64,000 nucleotides of DNA from Hybos culiciformis (GCA_964007475.1 OZ023273.1:108994485-109058484), one strand, 5' to 3'; shown: positions 11,124 through 25,195, counted from the stretch's first letter. Notes: generated by a model from the sequence alone, not told the origin. Numbers and translations: made by a program.

Positions 11124-14100
11124 AAAATAATACAATTTGAAATTGTGTGTGATTTATTCGAGTGTGTAAAGTGAAATATTATTATTATTTTAATTATTTT
11201 TATAGAAAAATTTTATATTTAATTAATTTTTTTTAGTTAGAATTGTAAAAACTAGAAAATTTATATTTAAAAATAAATTAAAAATTAAAACGGGACAGTC
11301 AGTAAGATTTAGGAAATAGAATTGAAAAAAAAAAAATTGGTGTCAAACTATTGCCTGTTCGGAATAACATTTTTGATGTAATTATTTGTCATGATATGAA
11401 ATAAACTTTGAATCTATAATAATTATTCATTTTAAATAAAGGATATCTGCACTTTATACTTTAATTAAAATGATCTTTATAAAATAATCTTTTCAAAGTC
11501 CTGTGAATGCTTGGTTTTTAATTATCACCCTAAAAATTAAAAAAAAAAATATTAAGTTATGCATTGAAAGTGATCGAAACTAATAATCTTATCGACTCTC
11601 CTGTTTTAGGATAAAAATATTTGAGTTTGAAAAAATTTTAAAACGATAAAATTACGTTAACAATTTTGATTTTTTTATTTTGCTATTTTTTTTATTCAAG
11701 TTTTTATGATTATTTCTAATTCAATAATAATATTTCTGTTGCTTACAAACTTTCGAACTTTAAATCAATAAAAAATTGCAGTTATTCATAAATTAATATT
11801 GTTTTAGTTTTATCATGTTGAAAGTGATCATTATATTTATATTAACAATAAATAAGGACATTATTATCTGTTGTATATCAACATTTGTATTTCTATAAAA
11901 CTATTTCGTTATTAAAGTTTCTTTTCGCTGTTGATTAACTCTAAGTTCTAAGTCTGCAAAACTTTATGATTAGATTTTATTTATTTTTTCCTTCTTTCAA
12001 GTCTATATTATTTAAAAGAAATAAAATGATTCAAAACATCGTAATTTGAGGAAGTTTTAGAATAATTCAATATTCCAATATTTAAGAATAAATTGATTAG
12101 AAAATTTTATTTCAAGCTCAAATATTTCATAGTTACGATAGAATTTCCTTTAAGTAGGTAAATTTACCTATTTGCTTTAAGTTTTTTTTTTATATTATTC
12201 TTAGTTTGGTTGTACATATAATTTATTGCAATAATTTTATAAATTATTATTTAGTTAAATAATTTTTAATTAGAGAAATTAAAAAATATCATTCTTTTTT
12301 TCTAAAAAGTATATTTTTTGGTTTTAATTTTATTTACTTTTTTTTTTATTTCAGTTTATATATTACGCTTTTGAAAGTAAACGTCAATTTAGACTTTTAG
12401 AAATAAATAACAGGAAAGAGAATTTAAAAAAAAGTTGAATAAATAACACTTAACGACATGTTTGCCTATACATACTATAAAAAAAGAATTATAAATAATT
12501 ACTTTTCGTAGTTTAAGAAAAAAAAATATAAATATATCGGATTTAATGGTTTCAGTAATATTTTGATTTGTTTCTTTTTAAAATTGTTAAGGATTCTGCT
12601 GCACACCCTGTTGCTCAATATTTTATGCATGTTAAATGTTACAAATAATCAACCTTCATCAACCCCAATTGAAAGTTTTTCAAGAGCTTGAGGTAGATAC
12701 CCGAGAAAAATAAGTATTATAGTATTCGGTTGAAATAAAGTTCTATTAAATCAAAACTGGAAACAGTTCTTTTATTATTCTTTTGCCTACAAATTAGATC
12801 CTTACTATAGTTTAGCCTTAAATCAATTTTCTTTTTATCGTGAAAGACTTTCATGGAAATAATAAATTTATTTATATTGCTTGATTTAAAAGAAAAATTT
12901 CATTAATAATTTTTAATAAAAAAATAATAATTATTATATTGAACTAGATTATGTATTAAAATCTTAAGCCAGGGTGCTAAATAATTCATCTTACTTGTAC
13001 ACAACCCAAATTGATACAGAAAAATGAAATAGGGATCCTATCATATAAGCGTGAATTATCAGAAAATGTATTATTATGAAACCTTGTTCTTAAAAAATTA
13101 CAAAAAATTAAAGTACTTTTTTTTCAACAGGAGAATTTTCAAATTTTTAGAATGGTTTAGATTAGATTTTAATGAAAAGAAGTTTAATATTGTGCTGTGA
13201 AGACAAAAAATTACATAAAAAGAATATTTAGTTTAAATAGTTGGTAATAAAAAACAAAAATAATAACATAAAAAAAATAAAAGAAAAAAATTACCTAAGT
13301 TACATTTAAAATTTTTTTTTTCATATCTAGCATAAGTATTTTAGGTTTAAGTAGTGGCTAGTTCCAGCTCTCCAACAATTGTTTATTGGATAAAAATTAT
13401 ATTATTATATTAAATAAAATTGCAAATTTAAAATATCATACAAATTTGGCATTCATCACCTCTAAATTTTATGTTTTACCTAATTAAAAATTTATGCTTT
13501 TAAAACAGTTAAACATTATACTACCGAATATTCTACAAAAGCAATCTAAAGATTCATATTTTTGATTTAGAGATGAACAATTTGCAACAGCGTAATTGAT
13601 CAATCAAAGACTAAGAGCATACTGTCAATTCTAATTATCATCACTTATAAACAAAAATAACCACAAATCATCAAATTAATAAATTTAAATAATTATATAT
13701 TACTCAAATATTTCTTAAAAAAATGTTGTGGACAATTAGAAAATTTGAGTCAATTTAAGGCTCTCTTTGGCACTGCATCTTTATTAAAATTGATATTTAT
13801 AAAAAAAAAACAGAATTTTCGTTTCCATTGAGAATTTATTTACGATAAATATACATTAGGTATACATTAATTTCCGTTTGAGTTAAGTGCTTGTGTGGTG
13901 CATCGTTTTTAAAAAAAATCAATAAATATACGGTATTTGATCAATAGTACACTTGTTTTTTTTTAACTACGAATACAACTAATATGTAATATGTATTTTA
14001 AGTATATATTATCACACGTAGTATGAATACAAATACATATTGCCCCATCCAAAATTACACAAAATTTTACTTACTAATAGCATAATGGAATTTACATTAT

Positions 14101-17100
14101 TATTGTACGCATAAATTTAATAATTCTCATTAAATTTTTTGGTTTGATAGTGAAACAGTAAAACATATCATCAGGCAAATGAATATACCTAAGTTCTTTT
14201 ATTTTATTCGAAAATCTTTTACATTTCTGACTTTTCAATCCTCCTGACTGAATTCGGTGTGTGGTCTAAAAATTTTGAAAAAAATTTGTTATTAATAATT
14301 TTTTATCATTGATCTAAAATTATGCATTTATGCTTCTAATATATTATATCATTTCCAAAAATTTATCATAATACTATATTTTCGACGAAATTAGAATTTG
14401 CCTTAAAATTAAAATATTTATATATCTGAAAAAAATTAAACTTAAAAAAAAAAACATATTTTGTCAAAAAAAAATTTTTTTTGTTGATATGCAACACTAG
14501 ATATAGTAAGTTAAAGCTAATAATTTTAAATAAATCACTATATATTGAAGATGAAATCTTATATTAGAAAAAAAAAGGAAATTTATTATACTTACATTTT
14601 ATGAAAAAGTGAAAAATTAAGGAAAGAAAAATATGAGAAATAAAATCGATGGTTATATCAATATAAATTATAACAAAAAAAATGTGTTTTGATTAAATTT
14701 TATTTAGATTAAATTAATCGATAAGGTGAATTTTCGGAGATGTTGCAAAAGAGAAATAATACGAATTTTATTTATCCACAACTAGAGAAACAAATTTATT
14801 CAAAGAAGTATTTTGGAACTAAAGATTTTTTTATTGTTTACAATACAATATTGTGCGCAGAAAGTAACGAGAATACTTGAGATACTTGAGAATAAATAAA
14901 AATCATATTTTGAATGTCAAGGTCTGAAGTTTCTATCCAATACATATTTATTAAAAAAAAAATTAAAAGTAAAACACAAAAATAAAATAATTTTTGATAT
15001 ATTTTTATTTTTATATTAATTTTTAATACAATTATTTTATTCTTTTTTTTTTTTTGTTTTTTAATAGTTATTTTAATAGTTATTCTTATTTTTTATATTT
15101 TGTTACGTGATTAAAAGATATAATTTTATTCATTTTAATTTTGAAAATATCCATTATTTTACAACATAAAGAAAAGGTTTTATAGTATAAATTAAAAAAC
15201 TAAAGAATATAATTTTTGATCAGTACACAAAATTGAAAAATGTTCAAATAAATATTGGGCGAGTATTTGGCCAATACTACTACTTGTGAGTTTATTATGT
15301 TTTAAGTGAGTTTATTAAGTTTATTTGGTGTATATCTCTAAAATATAAAAGGTGGTAGTGTTAATTAAATCACTAAAAAAAATTTGCCTTTTGTATATTC
15401 GAATTAAATATATTATAATATGTCTTAAGATGTCTAATCTTAATGATGGCGGTAATTTAGAAAAGAAATTTAACTTCTTATGAATGGAATAGTTTCTGCG
15501 TAAACTACTCGGCCTATTAAGACAATGAAGATAAATTTTTGTTCCTCATTGAAAATTTTTTGAGCTAAAATAGGGAATTGTTAATTAAGAGAATTTATTT
15601 AAACTTCTTTCAAAAAAGGACAAATTGTAATAACACCAAAAAAAATCTAAGAATTCTATTAATAAAAATTGAATAAAAAACACTTCTTGCTAATTTTACC
15701 TAAATTTAAGCTATGTTTGAAGAAAAATAAAAAATAACCCTAGCTTTCCATTAATTTTAGACTTGTTTTGTTCACTTAAATTTAAAATAACGTAGTGTTT
15801 TATTATTTATACTTTTTTTTTTAAATATTTTTTTACTTTAACTTATTTAAATAATGTATTAATTTCTTTGCTTCACAAGAACATATTTTCATTAAATTAT
15901 TTATAAAAAGTGTTTTTTTAAACTTTTATTCTTTTTTATCTGTTTAAATGTTTACAACTAGTTCGATTTTTATTGATTTCAATAATGTGACAAGCAATTG
16001 GAATTATATAAAAAATATAAAAATGCCTTATATAATCTTATTATTACTAGAACGTAGCATTAAACCGTGAAAGATAAACATTGGACTACACAATGTACAT
16101 ATTTTAATATTTTTTTCCCAATACATTTGTATTTTTGAGAATTTAGTTAGATTAAAAATTACAAGGGTGTTTAAGTTGTTAAGTTAATTTCGAAAGATCA
16201 AATTTTTTTAGTAGTTGTACTTAAAAAAAAAGTTTTTCAAAATAAAAATGTAATTGTAGTCGATTATAAAATAGGTTTGAATTAATACAATAATTATTCC
16301 AATTGCTTTTTTAAAGCTTAAATAAAAATAATTTACAAGTACACAAAAAAAGCATTCTTTATACAAGAGAATAAATTTGATTTTTTAATTGAAATTTAAG
16401 CATTTGCAAACATGTAAGAAATATTGTATACAGTAAGCCCCTTAAATTTGTTTTTTGTGTTTTGGCTAAAAATTGGGTGAATGTATTATTATAATACTCA
16501 AATTTAAGCATTAAATAGATTTTTAGGAATAATTTAGAGAACAATTTTAATAAATATTTGTTCTTTTTATATAGGTATATTGAAATGATTTTTATTTAAA
16601 TTATGAAGAAATAAAATTGAGTGAAATTTAAAAATAAAAATAGTCTTTCTTAATGAATAATTTTTAATTGAGAAAAATTTACTCATCTACATTTATTTAG
16701 TTTTATCATTTGAGGATTTGTATTCAATAAAAATGTTATGAGAAAATTGAATGTCAAACTGGAGTTGAGAAAGCTTTCCTTTTTATTTCTTTCATATCAC
16801 TCAATTCTCTTTCAAAATTTGGAAAAAAAAGGCATATAATATCCCGATGAAATTTATATGAAATTTTTGAAATAAAAACAGTTAAAAAAATATATACATA
16901 TTTCAAAGCTTAGAATCGGCATTATGATTTGGAAACGTGACTTACAAAATGTGCGCTAAATTGGAGAATTAAAGCAAAAACGTTCATAAAATATTTCTAA
17001 ATTTAAAAAAGTTTATTTTAATATTTTTATTGGAATCATAGATTTAATATTTAAAAAGAAATATTTCGAATTTCGACCATATTTATTTAATTCAATAGTA

Positions 17101-17719
17101 TTTCTCGATTTCAATCAAACTTATAGGTTTTTAGATACATTTATTTCTATTTTTTCGAGATCAATTAGTTCGAAATGAGAAATATGGCGTTTTAACAACT
17201 GTCCTATAATTTGGAACGTAGTAATAAATTAATTCTACTATTACAAACAGTTGCTTTAACAATAGCTTACAATATCCATTTGTCAGTCAAAATATTACTT
17301 TGTACACATATTATTTACATTTTTTATACGTATTTTTACAAAAAAAATTGTTTCCATAAATATTATTAATACCAAATTTTAAACATGGACCTACTGTACA
17401 TTTACATAATTGAAATTTATTATATTTAAAAAAATTTCAGTAAGTTCAATGAAATTAAAAAAAATCGATACATACGGAAATTACATAAAAAACTCCATTT
17501 TATTACAAGTTAAAAAAAATTTAGGAAAATAATATTTTGTATTCCTTTTTTACTATATTCAATTTAATAAATTCATTTAATTGTATATAATTTTAAAATA
17601 GTCATTTCTCAGATTTTTTAATATTCAATTTAAATGGATTTTTATAATTCTTTAATTTTTTTGTTTCTTTTTGTTTTTAAAATGAACACTTTTTATCCGG
17701 TGGTATTTTTTGATATTCT
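11124..17719. other. 3' UTRs and intergenic region between the convergent genes
   Basis: AT-rich, no supported gene. Most open frames here are products of A/T runs. One less AT-rich patch (about 12595-12710) has short open frames on both strands and is not identified. Possible PRL-1 polyadenylation signals on the - strand (TTTATT on +) lie at about 17494-17499 and at 17719-17724; the second overlaps the PRL-1 stop codon. Confidence 0.5.
11272..11440 (+). terminator. Oatp: Candidate Oatp polyadenylation signals
   Basis: AATAAA at 11272-11277 (149 bases after the stop) and again at 11435-11440. Either could end the Oatp transcript. No GT-rich downstream element is obvious, and AATAAA is common by chance in this base composition. 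Confidence 0.3.
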
Positions 17720-17831
17720 TTATTGCACGCAGCATGAGTTCTTGTGACCATTTTTGTGCTTTAGTCGAGATTTTGGTCGATACTTCTCTAAAAATGAAAG
17801 TTGCTTAGCATTAATAGCTCCTCGTCGTTTG
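17720..17831 (-). CDS. PRL-1: PRL-1 coding exon 4 (C-terminus and CaaX box)
   Basis: Residues 140-176 and the stop. Contains [12 protein letters not shown], the polybasic segment and the terminal C-C-V-Q. The acceptor is TATTTTAG|. The stop TAA lies inside an AATAAA hexamer on the - strand. The preceding intron (17832-18448) is 617 bases and AT-rich. Confidence 0.95.
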
Positions 17832-19019
17832 CTAAAATAAAATAATGAAAAATTTTAGTTTAATATAGTAAGTAATTAGCTTTTTAAATAAAACGCTATT
17901 GACAATTCTGTTTTTTTTTTTAAATTCATTTACTTGGAAACACATATATTTTAAATTATGTCTTTTCTAAATTTAGTTCATTTCGATGTTAAATTCTTAA
18001 GAAAATAATTAAAAAAAAAAAAATGATCATTTAATGGCAGCAAAAAAGATTTGAAAATTATTATATTTTCTTAAAAAAAAAAAAAAAAGGTTTATGTGTA
18101 GGAAGCGAAGAAATTAGTAAACTTTTAGAATGAATAGGAAAACTTAAAAATTTATTAAATTAAGGGTTTTTCTGTCATTAATCTAAGTGTACAAAAAAAA
18201 AATGTACTAAATTATCAAAAATATTTTTCTAATTTTTATATAAGTTTTATATCAATTAACATCTAATGAAAGAGTACTAAAACTTCTTATGTACATTTCC
18301 AGTTTAATTGAAAATTGAGACATGTAAAAAAAAAATTTTAGAGGAAATATTCCGACGTCAGAAATAATTAAAAAGTCGTGTAATCTTAATTGGAATATTG
18401 TTCAGTATTTAATTAAAAGTTTAAAAAATTTAAAATCAATATTCTTACTCTCTAATCATTTCAACAGCAGCTTCATATTTGAGACCAAGTTCAATCAATG
18501 CCAATGCAACAAGAACAGGTGCTCTACCCAATCCTGCAACACAATGTACTGCTACACAAGCTTCTGGGTTGTGTGAATAACTAAAAAAAAAAAATATGGT
18601 TGAGTCAGACAAAAAAGAAATTAAAACATTTTTAATTAAACCTTACTTATATTTCAAAATATCGAACCATTCGTCAACAATTTTCTGAGGCGGAAAAGTC
18701 CCATCTTCGAAAGCTAAATCTTTAACCGTAATACCTTGAGTTTCTAGCTCTTCTGTTTTGTAGCTTGGCTCACAAACACGCACTACAGTACTGACATTAT
18801 GTTTTTTTAGTTCCTTTAAAAGAAAAATTTAATTTTAATTTATTATTTTGAAAAACAAACATTCGATTAACTTTTAAAAATAAAAAAAAAAAAACTTACC
18901 AAAATGTAGTGATTGATGTTAATATCTGATGGCCGATCAGTGATAAGGAATTGCATCCCTTTAAATTCAATTCGTGCTGGTGCTGGTCTAATATCTTTTT
19001 GACGCATGATGCTTGTCAT
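17720..19019 (-). CDS. PRL-1: PRL-1 (PTP4A) prenylated protein tyrosine phosphatase, 4 coding exons, 176 aa
   Basis: Complement of join 17720..17831, 18449..18580, 18647..18813, 18900..19019; all introns are GT..AG and the frame is intact. This is a small dual-specificity-type phosphatase, held at the plasma and endosomal membranes by a lipid anchor; in animals it also binds CNNM magnesium transporters (family knowledge). Visible: the N-terminal [17 protein letters not shown] block; the acid loop AFEDG with Asp77 as the likely general acid; the P-loop [10 protein letters not shown] with nucleophile Cys109 and Arg115; a basic tail (RLKHKNGHK) and the CaaX box C-C-V-Q at the very end, with Cys173 as the farnesylation site. 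The Ala after Arg in the P-loop is the PRL hallmark, where most PTPs have Ser/Thr. Length matches the insect family. The start ATG is the first in the frame; a second ATG four codons in is possible but less likely. Confidence 0.97.
18449..18580 (-). CDS. PRL-1: PRL-1 coding exon 3 (catalytic P-loop)
   Basis: Completes codon 96 and runs through two bases of codon 140. Carries the C-x5-R active site (Cys109, Arg115) and the helix [22 protein letters not shown]. The acceptor follows a T tract (TTTTTTTAG) and the donor is AGA|GTAAGA. Confidence 0.96.
18647..18813 (-). CDS. PRL-1: PRL-1 coding exon 2
   Basis: Residues 41-95 and two bases of codon 96. Contains VVRVCEPSY, the acid loop with Asp77, and IVDEWF. 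The acceptor is CTTTTAAAG| and the donor AA|GTAAGG. The introns on both sides are short (86 and 66 bases). Confidence 0.95.
18900..19019 (-). CDS. PRL-1: PRL-1 coding exon 1
   Basis: Residues 1-40, ending in NINHYIL, in phase 0. The donor is TTTTG|GTAAGT. The start context is AATAAATGACA, with no clear splice acceptor just upstream, so the 5' UTR may continue some distance to the right. Confidence 0.95.
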
Positions 19020-22000
19020 TTATTTTATTTTTATTTCAATTTAACAATTTAAAATTTATTTAAGACAAATGATTACCAAAAAAAAAAGTATTTAATGTGC
19101 TTTCAATTTATGTTTTTAATTAAATTTTATTAATTTTTTTTTTTTAATTTAAAAAATAACTATTAGTTATTTTTTGATGCAGTCAATTAGTTTTCAATTC
19201 AGTTTTTTATTATTTGTTTATTAAGTATCAAAAAGAAAATATTCAATTTTCTCTTTTATATTAAAATAAAATTTAATAATGTTCAGAGTAGTAATAATTT
19301 TCATTAAAAAGAGAAACAAAAACAAACAAAAAATAATGTAGACAAGAAGTTTTTGTTTTTGTTGTGTATAGTACAAGGCCTTTTAGTTAAGTTTTATTAA
19401 AAAATATTTTGTTTTTATATTTTATTTTTTATTTTTTTTTTTAAGATTTTTAGATGCCTTTAAAAGTTTGTTTTTATATAAATTTATTTTTTTTTTTTAA
19501 GTAAATAGTTAAGTACTTTTGTTTTGTTGTATTTTTTTTATTTTTTGTTAAAAAATGGACTTTTATTTAAAAAGAAAAAAAAAATTTACAAAATAAATTT
19601 GGAAAAATAAAATGAGAATTTCTGAAAGAATTTTTGGAAAATCTATAATTTTTAATTTGAATTTATTTATTTTTTTGTTCTGTTTTACTTTTCTTTTCCG
19701 TTCTTGTTTTCAAGCAAATAATAAAAATATTATTGATTGATATGCGTTTTTAGTCCAAAATTATTAACAATAATAATTGTAATTATCTTCTTTTTTTTTT
19801 TTGCTGATAGTAAACCAAAGAAATAAAAAATTAATTTTTCTCTTCTTTTTTTTTTGTGGATGAATTTTTTTTTTTATGCAAAGAGGGTATATGTATTTAT
19901 TTTGTAATTTCGTTTGCTATTTTTTGTAATTTTCGAAAATCTGTTTTTTTCTGCCTTCTTCGTCTTTTTTAACACCTTTTCCCGTGAGCACACAGTTTTA
20001 AGTTTTAGCTAATTGAGTTGTTTCTTTCCAATTGTCCCAAATTTAAAAGCTTTGATTATTTTTTTCTATTTTTGTTATTTTTACCTTCCGTGAATTCTGA
20101 TTTTTACAAATTTCTCCCTAAAAATAGAAGAAAAAAAAATTACTTGCATTAGTAAAGCTAAAGTAAAATATGTTCGTAAAAATATAAAATAAAAATAGTA
20201 CAGAAATTAATTGATTACTGTGCAAAAGTCGTCTGTTCTACAAATTTTATAGACTTATTACTCTACCAATAAAATTAAAAAAAAAAAAATACCAATTAAA
20301 TAAATCTCTATTGAAATATCAGTTTTAAGTTCACAAAACTTTTCACTAAAGATTTTTAAACTAATTTTCTTTGAGAATAAAATAAAAATATTTATATTAA
20401 ATCAAAACAAATATCTACTATTATTTTTATTTACATTTAATGATTTGTGTCCTTTTACATAATATAATTTTTTTTCATTAATTTTTTTTTGTAATATTTC
20501 CATAAAAATTATTATTTTTGCGAACAATTATAGGGTTTCGAAAATTTCGACAAACATATCTTTTTGAAAGACCAACTAGTTGTCACTAATTCATTGAATT
20601 TTATTTGTTTTATATATACCATAAATATTAATCCCAAAATTTTATGACTTTATACCAGATGCTGGATAAAATTAATTTTTAATTAGTTTCAATTACTACT
20701 ATTGTCAATATTATTCAAAATTATTCTTTTGTATAGGTACCTGCTTTTAAGGATCATTATCTGTAATGATTCTTGAGAAAAGGTAAAAAGATAAGGTACT
20801 TGATATATTATTATAATTTAATTACTTATTGCTGTAAAATAAATTTTTCAAAATTATTTTATTACTAATAAAAAAAAAATTCGAAAAATTTATTTAATGC
20901 AAATCGAGATCTTATTGACACATTAAAACTATTGAAATATATATGCAGTACAAATATAATTAATAAATATACAACAATAATAATAAAAAAATTTATAAAA
21001 TGTTCAAATAATAAAATATATATACATAGTAAAAAAAATAGGGATTTCAAAATTTTAGATAAGAGTTTTATTTGTTAATAAACAAAAAAAAACTCATTTG
21101 CTGTAACTATAGGAAAGGTTAACTTTTAGATGATTTTATGATACTAATATATTTCAAATCGAATTTCAAAGCACCATTTCAGATGATCATTAATATCATA
21201 CATTAAGAATATAAACAACAGAAGCCATTAAAATGAAATAAATATACATTGAATATTAATAATAAATAATACACTATTATAATTTTATTATTCGCTAATA
21301 GTTTGTGTGTGAAACCTAACTTGTTTAAATTTATAATTACTAAAAATTCTTTTTTAATTTTTTTTGTGTTAATAAGGATCCAAATAACGACACATGGTAT
21401 CGTTAGAGAATAATTTCATCTTAATTTTGCTATGCCAAGAAAACACGATTAGTTAAAATCAATTTAAAATATGTTAAAACAATTTACAAAAATTTGGCAA
21501 ATTAAAATTTTATACTTTAATTATTATAAAGTCAAAAAAAGAATCTCTCATAATTTTATTGAAATGAACATTTTAATTAAAGCATACAAGTTTATGTCTG
21601 TCTTTTAATATTTATAATTGGACAAAAAATCACAAACATCATGTTCATTAATTTTCAATTTAATCAATTTTAAATTATCTTAAAAATTTCTCTCTAAATT
21701 TTTATTTTTTTTGTACACATTATATATTATATCTATATCATTATATGTATTTACCATAGGTATTTACAATTTAGTTTTAATAAGGTTTTGAATCGTAAAA
21801 TTTTAGTCGGCTCGTTGTTTGTTTTTCATTATTTTTTATTTAAATAGTAAACCGATGTTTTGATGTTGACAGAAAATTTAATTTTATAATAAAATCTTTC
21901 AATCGAAGATTAAGTTGGAAATTTTTCAAAAAAAAAAAAAAATAATAATAATACTAATAATTTCCATTCAAACGGCTTCGATCTTTGATTGTCAATATTC

Positions 22001-24288
22001 TAGGTTTGGAATTTTTAAAATGAATCATAATCATAACAACGAAGTCATAGAACAATCATTTTATTCATAATGAAAATATAATTTGAAATATATATGTACC
22101 TTAATAAATTTCTCTTGAAGTCGATAATAATCGTGATTGTGCTAAAATTTGCGATGATGAATTAAGATTTTTAAATAATAATATTTTTTCTTTTTACAAA
22201 AATAAAATTTATACTCTTGAAATAAAAATCTATATATAATTGCTTATATTTGATCATTTTGCGCCGTAAAGTGGTTTATTTCTAAAAATAATATTTTTAA
22301 TATTTTTCGCTTTTTGCAAATGACAAAATGAATTTTAAGGTGAAAGTTTTTGCGCGTGAAGCAATAAATTTTTATATGTTTGAAAATTTTTCAAACAAAA
22401 TAAAGGGAAAATATTATAATAATTTTTTTTTTGAGTGAAATTGGAATGTAAATAATTATTTATTACACCAGTACTAAATTAAAAAAAAAAAAAAAAACCC
22501 CGCAAAAGAGAAAGGAAATTTTTGTCGGATTGTAGGTAAGTATATTGTAAAATATAAAATCAATCTAGACTTTTGTATTAATTTTTTTTTCGATAGATAC
22601 TTCTTTCTAATTGGACTTTTAGGCCTAATATCGAATCTAATGTTATTATCTGTTTCGCTTACAAAATCAAGTAGAATTTGAATCTCTAAACACCGTAGGA
22701 GTTTTAGTATATGAATTTTCAGATCACATTTAGGTATATGTATGCATCACTTCCTAAAAAAAAAAATCGTAAAAAGTCGATTATTTTGGTTTCTTTTTTC
22801 TTTGTATTTTAATTTATTTTCCTTTTTTATTTTGTTTTTGCTACTTTGTTCTAATTTTTTTTATAATTAATTTTGTTATGCGATTTGTCCTTTTGAACTT
22901 TAAATAATAAAAAATAAAAAAAACTAAAGGCTAGATTCAAATATTTCTCAATTCGTATATATTCACTTAATTTAGAATAACCCAAATGCATTTATTATTA
23001 ATAGATTTTTTTTTCATTTTAATTGATTTTATTTTGTTGTTTACAACAGGACGTATATACGTTTTGTTTTTATATACATATGTTGTTTTATTTACTTTTT
23101 GTTTTTTTTTTTTAATAAATTAAATAATAAATTAAATTGCACTGAAAATAAAAAACAAAAAAACATTTCAGTATCGGTTGTTTGTCGGGTAGTAATTTCA
23201 ATGTTTTCATTTTTTTTTGCGATTTATTTTGCTTATCTTTAGGAAAAAATTTTTTGAATAGATGCCAAGAAATTAACAAAGAAAAATGGATAATAAAAAA
23301 AAAAATAAAAAAATAAAAAAATTGGTGAACAACCCATGACTTTATGAATTAAAAATTATATTTATTTATATACCTAAATAATATGTTTTCTATTTTAGGG
23401 GAATAATAAAAATTTTCTTGGACAAAAACGATTTCTCTTAAAAATAAATAAACTGATTAAGCAATTATGGCTAATTTAACCAATAATTAATTAAAAAAAA
23501 AATATATATAATATAAAAAATTTAATTACTTGGAAAATTTAAAAATTTAAATTTCTATAGAATTTATTTATATGACTTGGGCAATTTTTTTTTATTTTAC
23601 CTCCAATTTGAATTCTTGTTTTTTTGATATTATATATCGTCTGAATAATTTATTTTAGTTTAAAACAATTTTGCAGTTCTTTTTTAGAACGCTTGATGAC
23701 ATCAAACAAAAATTCTTCTAAAACTTATGATCAAATAATAATTGCGACTGTTGGAGTTATGAAAATAAACAATTTAAAAATCGATGATTATTCAGCGCCC
23801 TTAAATGTATCTACACTATCTGCTATCATGTTTAACTAAGGCTTAAAAAGTTTTGGTGAAAGAAAATGAAAATTATAATAAAAATTATTTTAAAAATTAT
23901 ATATACCTTTAGGCAACAGAAGGATGCTGTGCTCCAACAAAAGGAAATAACAAAAATTCTGTACAAAGGATTTGAATAAATTCGACAGAATTATTTGAAG
24001 TAACTATATACCCCATACAGAAAAAATTACGATGACAGAACTTTGAAGAAATAAATTTATTATTTTCATATATATGTATATATAATAATTAAAAAGAAAT
24101 ACTGCATATATCATTTATAAAATAAATTAGTTGTGAAATAATATCTCAGTATCCGCCAACACTAATTGTTTACAATATAAATAATAATATGCTATAAAAG
24201 TAATTAAGAATGAAATAATTTCTCTTCTATTTGTCCTCAGGTTTTTTTTTTATATTTAACAATAATAAACTAACATTATAAAAAGCTC

Positions 24289-24324
<36 letters not shown>

Positions 24325-25117
24325 ATTTATTAATAAACTGAATTTTTAATATTAATTAATCTAATCCATCTTGATTTCACATATAAATATGCGGTGGGCA
24401 AAATTAAATATAAATACTTATATGTATACAGTTAATACGTCAAAGATTTCATATGAAAATTTATGATTATAATTTTTTAAACATGAACATACATTATTAT
24501 TATACATAAGATTTAAAAATGTTATTTTTAATTAACTTTTATATATTCCCCAATATATATATATTTATATACCAACAAACTTCATAAAAAAATAAATAAA
24601 ACTAAAACAGTTCATTCATAAGACTTTGAAATTTTTTAATAGTTTGTAAATAAAGTTTTATTTTTAATCGCAATTTTATTGAAATAAAACATTTTTTTTT
24701 ACCGCAAAATAAATTTTCACGATGAATGCATTGTTTTTTTTACAGGAAATTGTTGGGTTTTGTTGTTTCATTAAATGCATATTTTATAAAAACAATAAAA
24801 TAAAATAGAAAAAAAAAAATGAAATAAAATTTAAATAATTTAACGATGCTAGTTTATGATTTATTTTTCATGCTCATAATTCGTAATAAATTATAATAAG
24901 GCAGGTACTTGTTTTTTCAAGTGTTAAGTTCAATTTCTGAAGATATAATTTTTAGAATCGAATTGGACCAAATGACTTTTGTACTTCGAATAAAACTTGT
25001 TTATTTAATTTATATCCACGACTTCCAGAATACTATGAGCAGAACATCAAATCATGAATATTTCGACTTTAATTTGATACATTTTTTAAAATTTATTTTC
25101 ATAAATTCAATACTTAC
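19020..25117. other. AT-rich region upstream of PRL-1
   Basis: No coding region supported. It probably includes the PRL-1 5' UTR and promoter, which I could not place. On the - strand a good acceptor (CTTCTATTTTTAG, AG at about 20119-20118) is followed by a short purine-rich stretch and a GTAAAA donor-like site near 20085, which could be a small untranslated exon. Another acceptor (ATTCTTTCAG) lies at 19623-19622. Microsatellite at 24291-24323. Confidence 0.4.
24291..24323. repeat. TAT trinucleotide microsatellite
   Basis: About eleven uninterrupted TAT units. Confidence 0.9.
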
Positions 25118-25195
25118 ACTTTATTTGTGTTGAGCCTGGCAGTATTCTGCGCTATCTAGATGAAACTCCATAGATGTAGGAACAGGTCTAGCCAA
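25118..25195 (-). other. Candidate 78-base internal exon (possible PRL-1 leader exon with small uORF)
   Basis: On the - strand a strong acceptor (TTTTCTTTTGCAG) and a consensus donor (GTAAGTATTG) bracket 78 bases that are clearly less AT-rich than the flanks. One frame is open for 24 codons (LARPVPTSMEFHLDSAEYCQ and four more) and ends in TAA four bases before the donor. From the internal ATG this is a 16-codon ORF. A stop so close to a donor fits an upstream non-coding exon better than a coding one. The nearest downstream gene on this strand is PRL-1, 6.1 kb away. The product is not recognised, and the link to PRL-1 is inference. Confidence 0.45.

Noticed and set aside
24909..25133. 74-codon + strand frame
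   Set aside because: It is A/T-driven, has no motif, and overlaps the better supported - strand exon candidate.
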